A DNA stretch of 64,000 nt from Dipteris shenzhenensis (taxonomy: Eukaryota; Polypodiophyta; Polypodiopsida; Gleicheniales). The stretch lies in NCBI GenBank assembly GCA_047967505.1, contig CM106540.1, one strand, 5' to 3'. The position numbers and the translations under genes are program-made. Shown here one piece after another: positions 55,445 to 64,000 of this stretch (its first letter is position 1; every line of letters starts with the position of its first letter). Under the pieces are notes generated by a model. That model searched no databases, was not told the origin of the DNA, and worked only from the letters and a program-made list of their open reading frames with translations.

Positions 55445-56162
55445 ATCCCCCCCTTGACCAAAATGGGGAGAGAATGACCCACTTCAAAAGCGAAATTGTA
55501 ACTCAGAGAGAGCTCGCAAATCAACCATAAAATGATCACTCATGCTCAAAGAGCTACCAACATAGCTATAGCAAGATAACTCATTCACAAAGAGCCCAAT
55601 AAACAATTTCCCACATCATTCCAAAGAATCAAAACCTCTCACAAAGGCTTTTGCCAAAAACTCAAAAGAATCAACAAAACCATTGCTACCAGCAAATCGA
55701 AAATGGCCGAACTGGTAGAATAGAAGAAAAGTGCCAAAAATGACTTTGAAGAAGCATGCACCATAAATTTCAAAAGGGCTCAATCGTCATCCAAAGCTGC
55801 ACAGCTGGAAAATTTTGATTCTTCCACATCATAGGCTTCACCCTTCATGTTCTTCCTCAGTCTCTAGCAACAATAATCTATAGTGAGAGAGCCATTGTAG
55901 TGCAAATGGAATTGCAACCAAACAAAGATGGAACTACCCACAAACAGAGAAGTCCCAAAACTCTTCTCAATCACGTACTTGGAGCTAGATCATTAAAAAA
56001 CTACAATTTCTTCATTCTCACTGATTCAAACAATCTTTTGGTAAGAGACCACAGTTGCATGAGAATCAAGTCCACAATTAAATCTTTGTCTCTAGCTCGA
56101 GTGCACTTCAACCTTTCACAAAGGAATCTCTCTCCATGACCTAGACGTCACTCTGATACCAC

Positions 56163-56867
56163 TGTTAGCTAATTTCATGCATGCAAGAGCATAAAATGAT
56201 GTTGCTATCATGAAAATAAGCCTAGCAATACTCGGATTGCTCACGAGTAATTAGAGACAAGAATTATTTGAGCTCAATACTTTTGACATAGAGAACAAAA
56301 GAGACTAATTCTTATTGACGATATTGTGTTTTTAACATATCATGAAGAAGACTCTTCCTGCTCATGCCTACGGGCTTTGTTGCAAGAATACATGTGATAA
56401 AAGACTCAATAATTCACTCGACTAGGGACCCTATGACCTTTATGAGTATTTTATCTATAGAGAGATGTCAATCGATGCTCATCACGTCAAAGAGAGGAGA
56501 ACCATTGCAAATGTGCCTTCTTGAAGGAACTGCTCACCGACATCTTGAAGACTTACCTCCACAACCGAACGAGTCACCATGCATAGAACCATCATGAAGA
56601 GTCAACTCCACATGCCCATCATTCTTTGAATATCCAAGTAGACCAATCAACTTTGCTTTCTTTCATGGACTAATCCCATGTAGTTGACCAACAAATATCC
56701 TCTTTCTTTCCATGTATGGACAAGCCGACCAACAAGATGGCCCAATCACTGAGCTCCAAATCATATGACCAATAGTATTAGAGGAACATAGACTCCTCTC
56801 AAATCTTAGACTATCATCAAGTCTCACCATGAGGTTAACCTAAGGATTCCAATGAGGAATTCCGATA
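56163..56867 (-). repeat. 5' LTR of the non-autonomous element
   Basis: About 705 bp, starting TGTTAGCTAATTTC and ending ATTCCGATA, where the terminal CA has decayed. Confidence 0.9.
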
Positions 56868-56872
56868 GAAAG

Positions 56873-57990
56873 TGAATTTTGGCTTCTTACAGGTTTTTTC
56901 TTGGAAAAAGATAATCTACTATTAGCTTGTGAAAGCTCACTTATGATAGGTGGCTCTTGATTTTGTATAGAATCTTGGTGATTTTACTTCATTTAATGTG
57001 TCAACCATACAATGCATTACTTCCAATATGTGAAACATTTATCTCATTAAACAATGGCATCATATGGTGTATTGAAGTGGTCATATGTCTATCGTAAAAT
57101 ATACTACTTCCATTATTGAATCAGAGTTTGCGATCTTAGGTTTTGCATATGTCATTCTATTGTACCTATTGTACTAGAAGATTTTGTCTTAGTAGCATGA
57201 TTGTGCCTAATATGGTATTTGTAGCTACAATTGATGATGATCTTGCTTCAAGAGTTGGTTTCTCTAGAAGAATTTTAAAGTGAAAATTGTTAAATTCCTA
57301 AATGATAGGGTTGTTTGTAATGTGATCTCATGCTAAAGACAAGGAATGGCACTTGATCGGGTGTGAGGTACATGCCCTACCTCCGTTGATCCTAGGTATA
57401 TTTCTTCATTACAACCTTTGGACAAAATCCAGGATAACCTTTAACTCATAGGACTTGAATATGAATTCCAAAACATATACATTTATCTTCATATGAATCC
57501 AAAATAGGAGAACTCAATTTGTAATATTGAATCAACATTTGTAAAAAGTAACCATTGACAACCCCTGACACAAACTAGGTGGGGAGAGGCCTAAAGTGCA
57601 CCAAAGCTAGCAAAAGATATCTAAAATTATTATATTGGCACCAACCTCTCTCTAAATTTCTAGAACATACTCAAAATCATGAGTAATTACTATTTTTTAC
57701 TCAAACATGGTTAGGATCTTCAACATTCAAATGAAATTCATGAATAGTTACTATATTTTACTCAAATATGGTTACATCTTTATAATTCAAATGATTAAAC
57801 CACTTGTGAGATCACGTGCTGGCTAGTTAGCGACATCATATAATATGTGGCATAGGAGTACCATGTTTTGGTGTTCGTGAGGGGGGATGGGGCTCACTTC
57901 TCCAGGAACCTCCGCTAGAAGTCGTTAGAGTTGTTTCTAAACAAAATATTTAATAACAATTCCTCATTATGTCTCCATCTCACAGTGGTC
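56873..57990. other. Gene-poor spacer
   Basis: AT-rich, no convincing gene or RNA. GAATAGTTACTATTTTTTACTC-like phrases repeat at about 57680 and 57742. Confidence 0.55.
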
Positions 57991-58440
57991 ACAAGTGAGC
58001 CCTTGGGCTCCCACGCTAATGCTAGAGCTGCTCGCTCCCCTTCAATATGCATATACAAGGCACTTTTTCATTTTTGAGCTCCAAGCAGAGGTGATGAGTT
58101 TCGTTGAGCTACTCCCTGGCCTGGCAACTTAGTCTTAGCTATTAATGTGGCATGTCCAACAGCTCTTTTCTAGGGAAGCCCTCTATTTGGTGCTTGCTAA
58201 CCAACCTCTGCCTAGTAGCTTGAATACTATCCGTTGGTTTTTATTGCTGTTCTTTTCAAGAGGAGCCCAATGGAGACCATGATGTAGCTTCCGCTTCACA
58301 ACTCCAACACTACTTAAAGATCCGAGCCTTTCTTCCTTTTCAAGAAGTGAGCTCTTGGTGTTTGTTTCTTGGGAGAATTGACCTTGACAGCGACCCTTGG
58401 TCTGGCAAGAAGGGCTCACATGACAGCACCTTTGACCCCC

Positions 58441-59025
58441 ACTGTGGTTAAGGTTATGCTCTCTCCAAAAGACAAGCAGCAAGTCAAGTGTGAAGTCGAG
58501 GGTTTGCAAGATAGGGCCCTAGTGGGTCACATTGTTGGACTCACCCCGTCAAGGAAAAAGGTAAGGGATTGGCTTCATGTGAGCTTATCCCTAGGGGCTA
58601 ACCACATCCAAGAGGTCACAATCTATGGGAGAGGAGTCTTCCTCATGCAGCTGAACTCCCTTGACACCATAGCCTCCCTTGTCGAGAAGAGCCCTATCCT
58701 ACTAGGCCCTCATGTCATCTACCTCCTTCCTTGGTACCATGGCTTCACAATCAAGGACATGGATTCGACTCATCACTTGCCACAATTCCCAGTGACGCTT
58801 TGCTTCCCAGGGCTTCCAAAGAAGTATAGATCTATTCTTCCTTCCATAGGGAATTATTTTGGCACAGTTCTAGCATGTCTACCACAGACAAGGGCTTCAA
58901 TAGTGGTAGACAACGGGGTCCCTCGCCTCCAGGTTATCACAGAGGAGATCCTCTTAGAGACCTTAGATGGAGGTGAGTTTAGACAACGTGTGGAGATATA
59001 CGTCTTGCTCGAGCAGCGTCTTTGA
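58441..59025 (+). pseudogene. LINE ORF1 (DUF4283-like nucleic-acid-binding protein)
   Basis: An open stretch, starting at MTAPLTPTVVKVML or upstream at 58369, covers a DUF4283-like domain: ALVGHIVGLTPSRKKVRDWL, YGRGVFLMQLNSLDTIASLV, SPILLGPHVIYLLPW and FPVTLCFPGLPKKYRS. In plant L1 elements this protein binds the element RNA in a particle with ORF2. The usual CCHC knuckle is not seen. A separate basic, Lys-rich stretch at 59196-59420 may be the broken C-terminal part. It is the longest intact part of the element. Confidence 0.7.
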
Positions 59026-59439
59026 TGTAGACAGATGGGTCACCTAGCAGGGACTATTTGGTGGGCAGGGCCCCTCACAAGAGATAGGAACATAGGGAGG
59101 CTCAACACCATCCGTTGGCTAAGCCCCAGTAACAAGTAAGGCAACAACAAACTTAGACACCTTGGGTCGAGCCCTCCCAAGGGATTTGGACCAAGTTGGA
59201 CAAAAAGAAGCCCTCCAACTTAGCTCAAAAAAACACAAGAAGGAGACTTAGACTTAAAGAGTGCAAGAAGGCACTGACTTCTTCTTCCCAGGACACAAGG
59301 AAGGGGAAGGGGAAGGTGCTAGAGGAGTTCTTGGACCAGACACAGATGGAGGAGACCTTTTTTGATCTCCCCTCAGACCTGCAAGTGACATCAGAGCAGA
59401 CCACCAAGGTTCCCATTTAGCGGGAGTCTGGAGCCCCAG

Positions 59440-59660
59440 CGGGAGTTTGGAGCCCCACCAGAGTCAGCTCCGGAGGTCCCCCCTCCTCCCCCACCCCCCC
59501 ACCCCCCCTCCCCCCAGCTACTATTACTCACACCTCCCACTCCTCCGCCTCTCCTTCTCGCCCCCCCCACCCCTGTCCCCTTATAGCAAAGCCTCCTCCC
59601 CCCCCCCACCTACCTCCAACCCTTCCTCCTCTTGGCCTATGGGCAAGGGTCCTAAGCACT
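59440..59660 (+). repeat. Pro-rich C/T low-complexity tract in the LINE
   Basis: CCTCCCCC/ACCCCCC runs encode poly-Pro/Ser in the ORF1-ORF2 linker; the Gly-rich minus-strand frame is an artefact. Confidence 0.7.
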
Positions 59661-60399
59661 CTTTGACACCACCCAGCCCTTGTTGTACCTCCTCATAATC
59701 AAGGTCATCAGGGCCCTTTTCTCAGCTTCCAAGTCCTAAGCCCCATCTTGGTCATCCTCTATCTAGAGATTTTTGGAGGCTAGGACCGTGGAACTACCTA
59801 GAGATTCCAAACATATACCTACTTGCTCTAGAGGTGTCAATCCTGGTTTTATAGCCCCGAAAAGGGGGTTCCATAGGAGTGTACAGCTCTTGCACTCATG
59901 AATCCCTTCTGGGGATTTAACTTCTGAGCTAGTGGGAAGGAGCAGTGGACCCCCATGCTCTTTGATCTGATGATGGGGCATCAAATGTTCAACATGATGG
60001 AGGAATGGCTAGGCCCGCAAGGGAGGGGACTATGGATCTCCCATGGGAAGACCACAACTTTTTAGTTGGGTTTTTCTACAGATAGATGGGACTTGGGAGT
60101 AGCTACTTGTGTGCTTCACCTAGGTCCTGAGGTTCAGCTTAAGCAGACATCATACTAGATGCTATAGTAGTGTGCTAACAGGCTTGGAGTCAAGACCTCC
60201 TTCTTGATACAGTGGGCCATCAAGGTAGGCATCGAGCCAGTTACGCCACTAGTTTGGCGCCAGGTGGATTTGGACTACTTCCCCTCCAAACCACCAGCAA
60301 AGTCACAGAATTCAGAGCTTGTAGTGTAGGCTCCTTCACACAGGAGAGCCTTTTTTCCCAACCCCCTAGCTCCCCATGAGTTGGACCATGTTGAGTTGC

Positions 60400-60990
60400 A
60401 ATGTGCACTGATTCCATGATCGGGCACGTCAGCAACCCCAGTGCTTGTTACTTCGCCTGGAGTTACAGAATGAAGTGGTTGGCAGGGCAATGGATTTCCT
60501 TTTGGTACAAGAACATATGTTTCCTACCTCAAACATCAAATGTAGACACCACCCCCTTCTTGGGAAAGGCTCGGAGATCTAGTCTCTTGTAGTGGGAAGG
60601 AGTGGAGGGGTTTGCATTTCAGTCTCATAGGTGGTTGATCAGAGGTGTATGACTAGGGGGAGCTCATTACAGGTAGAGTAGTCTGGATGGGATTACAAGA
60701 TTGGAACCCTAAATGTGTATGCCCCAGCTTGTAGACAACATTGCTCGGCCTTCTAGATATGAGTGTGCACGCTTGGAGCTTCATGACACTTTTGGAGTTG
60801 AGAAGGGCTAAGTATTCTTACCATTCCGCTCGTGCTTGTTGGGTACAATAGGGGGCTAGGATGAGCCGCCAGTTCTTTCAGGCCATGAGGCCTAGGTTGG
60901 CAGGTGCCTAGTTGCAGAGATTGAGAGATGCTAGCCACAGGGTTGTTTTTGACCCTCATGAGATTATGGAGTTGGCCTTGGATCTCTATC
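60400..60990 (+). pseudogene. LINE ORF2 endonuclease remnants
   Basis: IGTLNVYAPACRQHCSAF (about 60697-60755) is the N-V-Y-A-P motif of the APE-type endonuclease. Other parts are too broken to place; stops interrupt every few dozen codons. Confidence 0.5.
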
Positions 60991-61025
60991 GACACATTTT
61001 TCAGGCTGAGGAGGAGTCCCCCTAG

Positions 61026-62037
61026 GTGCGAGAGGCCTGCGAGGCGGTATGGGAGCATGTCCTAGCTATGGTCTCTGAGGGCATCAGCAACCAATTGGAT
61101 GCTCCCTTCACAGATGATGAGCTTCGGGAAGCTCTCGGGGCATTTTCAACTCAGAAGTGCCCAGGGGAGGATTGGCTATCCCCGGTCTTCTTCAGGATCT
61201 TTGTGCACACCCCCCTTTGGCTGACCTTTCAAGAGATCTTTGACTCGAGCACTCCCACCAGCACTGAGCAGAGGCTAGATTTGTTTTATCCTAAAGGGAG
61301 GGGACCACTCGGACATTCGATAGTGGAGACCGATCACTCTGCTAGACACTGCATACAAGATCTTAGCCAAGGTCTTGAGTTTGCAGCTACGACCCCATCT
61401 AGTCGACATCATCCACAACATGCAGTCAGGTTTTGTCCAGGAGCGTAGCATCCTCAACACCTTCACCTTTTGGGAGGTGCTAGATTGGGCCAGGGAGGAA
61501 GTGCAGCCCCTTGCAATCCTGCTACTAGATTTTGAGAAGGCCTACGATCGGGTAGAGTGGTCCTTCTTGGAGGGTAAGATGCAAAGATTAGTCTTCGCAA
61601 ACAAGTGGATCAAAGGGGTCTCCACCTTGTACATAGGGACTTCTAGTCAGATGTTGATTGGTGGGTTCACTAGGGAGGCCTTCCCACTCACCCGCTCCAT
61701 GAGACAGGGTTGCCCACTAGCTCCCTGCCTCTTTCTCTTTGTCGCGGGGGCATTGGGCTATTTCCTGAGGTCGCAGACGGTTGGCCTCTGAGGGATGAGG
61801 CTACCGATCACATAGTAGGAGGACCTTCTAGACTCGGAGTTCGCAGATGATATGGCCTTGTATATGGAGGGTTCAAAGGAAAGCCTAGATGGCATCAGGG
61901 GGGCTCTTCAGGTTTATTGCACTACTTTAGGGGCAAGGATCAATTGGGTCAAATCAGTTGGTTTTCCTTCAGTGACTAAGGAGTCCCAAGAGATTCTTTG
62001 GTGCGATGAGGTACTTGGGATGCCTTTTGAGCATTGA
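61026..62037 (+). pseudogene. LINE ORF2 reverse transcriptase, frameshifted
   Basis: 61026-61265 encodes the finger region (FTDDELREALGAFSTQKC). A frameshift between about 61265 and 61375 leads to 61375-61791 with QSGFVQERSILNTF, the catalytic LLDFEKAYDRVEW motif and RQGCPLAPCLFLF. After a stop the frame shows FADDMALYM (about 61840-61866), the paired Asp active site, then GARINWVKSVGF. Together these are the L1-clade reverse transcriptase signature motifs. Not functional because of the breaks. Confidence 0.85.
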
Positions 62038-62039
62038 CA

Positions 62040-64000
62040 TCTCGACAGAGCAATTGATAGCCCCGGTCCTTGAGAGCGTGAGTCGCAAACTTCTTTTTTG
62101 GAGCTTAGCCAAACTCTCACTAGCAGGAAGGGCCTTGGTGGCTAATAGGTCCTGTTGGCCACAACCTGGTATATAGCCTCTTGCTGGTGTTTTCATGGGG
62201 GTAGCATTGGACAGCTGAGATGCTTGGTGCGTAACTTCCTTTGGGTAGGATTAGATGGCACTCGCAACACCAGAGCTAGAGTTACATGGCAGACAATGAT
62301 ACTACCACAAGCACCAAGAGGCCTCTAGAGATGCATAGCAGAGCCCTATTGGGCAAGTTGATATTTAGGGGTCTCACTCTAGGCATGGAGCCTTGGAAAG
62401 TTCTCCTGCAGCATGGTCTCTTGAGGAACACCCCCAGCACAGGTGGTCAATGGCAGCCATCCCACAGGTTTCAGAGGCCCCTCGCATGGGGAAGGGCTCA
62501 CCCTTGATGAGGAGTCTCTTGAGGGTCTGGCAGCAAATCTCAAGAGGTCTCACATGAGTCAGCCCATGGTATGCGGAGGAGTTTGCATGCCAACCGCTTA
62601 TCTAGCACACGGAGGTCAGAGACTAAGATGGTTTGATGCTAGGGCAGTGGCTACACATTGGATGGGCACAGTGGGACATCGGCCCAGCTCACTCCCTAGA
62701 CTCCCAATAGAGGCAAAGGCACGATTGGAGGTCCTTTATCATTTGAGAGGGGACCTCCAGAGGATGGTGGAGATAGAGGCAGCTATTCCGGACTCTTGGA
62801 GGGAGGGACTATAGGTTTTCGCTCTGGCACACTAGCTAGGACACTTCTCTAGGATGGGTGTACCTCTAAGGATTCAGCCATGCCCATAGTCGCCAGCCCC
62901 CATGAGCACGTAGTTCTATGATGTGGGAGTGGGCGAACTACTACAGCCCTAGATCACAGGGGATAAGGAGATGGATGGGGTGTTAGGCCACGTGGGTTGG
63001 CAGAGGGTCTGAGTAGTGGGACGTTTGGGCAAGGAGTGGTCGATCGACCCTTCTTGCATCATAGACCTAGATGCCCCCCGTCAGAGACTATGGTTATGGG
63101 AGGGACGCCCTCTCAACAATATACAGTGGGCCCTCAGAGAGTGGTTATGTCCGGTCAGAGTAGGTCTCTCAGAGAGAGTGGAGGAGATGCCTTTCTTCTC
63201 CTACACCACGTCGATAGGTAGTCGCATCCAGATGGAGGCAATGGCCTAGACCCCTTCGCGGGAGAGACACTAGAGTGCGCAGCAGGTGCCCAAGGAGGTT
63301 AGATTTAGATTTTAGGCTTGCCTATGGTCTAGCATGCATCCACGAAAGATATACTATTTCTTATGGATGGTCGCACACCATTGGTCTCCCAGTGAGCCTG
63401 TGGCTTGAGAAGATATGGGTGGATGGCAGCTGCCACAAATGTACAGTCGGAGCTTGATCAGATGTGGGTGGATGGCAACTACCATAGATGTACAATCAGA
63501 GTGATGGAGATTATTCTTCACTGCTTATGGAGCTACCCAATAGCTCAATGGATCTAGCTCGGAGTGCTTTGAATTGTGTCATGGCTTCAAAGCATGCAAA
63601 GAGATTTCACCTGGGGTATGGCAGCTTGGCTTACAAAGGGGGGCCATGTCTTCTCCATTAACATAGTCTCGCTAGCTTACCGAATACAGGGTCAGAGCAT
63701 TCATAGCATTGAACTTCATTTGGCTACTCCCCCCCTTCTCACCATCCCCCTCAGTCGAGAGAGGATAGTGTCTGGGAGATGATGGCCAGCATCATGGCCT
63801 ACAACATCTGGGTGGCCCGTTGCAGCTGGGTCATGGGCCAGCACCATGTTTCTCCGATGGCTACACTAGTTGCCATTTGGTAGGATATCATTTACATGGT
63901 GCAATCCATTTGGGAGCGTGGCATTCCAGGTTCCGGAGCTACCGACGATAGGTTGGCATGTTTCTCCAAGGCTTGGCCTACAGTTGTATTTTATGATCTC
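62040..64000 (+). pseudogene. LINE ORF2 C-terminal remnants
   Basis: Weak reading frames (for example 63016-63249, with WEGRPLNNIQWALREWLC) continue the same orientation and composition. No domain can be named with confidence. No poly-A tail is reached. Confidence 0.45.

Larger units (their letters stand above)
54706..56867 (-). mobile_element. Non-autonomous LTR retrotransposon, 2.16 kb
   Basis: Two diverged LTRs surround 718 bp of non-coding DNA. GAAAG is duplicated on both sides (54701-54705, 56868-56872). The minus strand shows a TGGTATCAGAG primer-binding site one base inside the right LTR and a purine tract (AAGGGGGGGAT) at the left LTR, so it is read leftward. There is no gag or pol, and the tRNA primer is of Copia type. 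It must have relied on enzymes from other elements. Many substitutions and indels between the LTRs make it old. Confidence 0.93.
58000..64000 (+). mobile_element. Decayed LINE (L1-type) retrotransposon
   Basis: A plus-strand non-LTR element with ORF1, a low-complexity linker, endonuclease remnants and reverse transcriptase in order. It continues to the window edge, so the 3' end and poly-A are not seen. The sequence is distinctly more GC-rich than its surroundings. Frameshifts and stops are frequent throughout ORF2. Confidence 0.85.

Noticed and set aside
59391-59609. Gly-rich minus-strand frame
   Set aside because: Complement of the C-rich low-complexity linker in the LINE.

Overview
This window is nuclear DNA from a land plant with a large, repeat-rich genome. 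The evidence is spliced plant-type genes with GT-AG introns, a NAC transcription factor, Copia elements primed by initiator-Met tRNA, and En/Spm (CACTA) transposons with tnp2/DUF4218 and Transposase_24 genes. The NAC protein resembles the SOMBRERO/BEARSKIN-like group. Together with the repeat load this would fit a fern or other seed-free vascular plant, but the species assignment is a guess.

Layout. 1-1050: decayed repeat sequence, a motif array and a perfect foldback. 1050-3831: a truncated, broken Copia element (minus strand). 3832-6519: the 3' part of a CACTA element (CACTA-0, plus strand) with a CACTACTACAAAT end. 6520-27712: a Cys-rich repeat-family gene on the minus strand (called gene X here), broken by CACTA-0 and two more insertions. 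CACTA-A (7144-23127, 16 kb) carries a nearly intact Copia element (Copia-1, 13657-21130) and two small MITEs. CACTA-B (24052-26765) has lost its left half. 27.7-30.6 kb has no gene. 30621-31847 is a complete three-exon NAC gene (minus), the only convincing host gene, with GA/CT microsatellites upstream. 35.3-46 kb is AT-rich, gene-poor and holds tandem duplications and TG/CA microsatellites. 46119-52553 is CACTA-C, a second full-length copy of the CACTA-A family. 54706-56867 is a complete non-autonomous LTR element. About 58-64 kb is a decayed LINE on the plus strand.

The A/B/C CACTA family is the most interesting system here. Its terminal inverted repeat begins CACAACAA and it makes 3-bp target duplications. 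A tnp2 transposase gene (leftward) and a Transposase_24 (TNPA-like) gene (rightward) diverge from a central promoter. GCGTCTA/TAGACGC motif arrays lie at both ends, as expected for subterminal repeats, and also between the two genes and inside the 5'-UTR intron of the TNPA-like gene. This would suit a TNPA-like protein that binds both the ends and its own promoter. All visible copies of both genes carry stops, frameshifts or deletions.

Because the window holds several copies and internal duplications, most insertions can be checked against an empty-site counterpart in the window itself. The Copia-1, MITE, CACTA-C and CACTA-B junctions all have one. They give a relative order: gene X first, then CACTA-A, then the MITEs, the promoter duplication and Copia-1.
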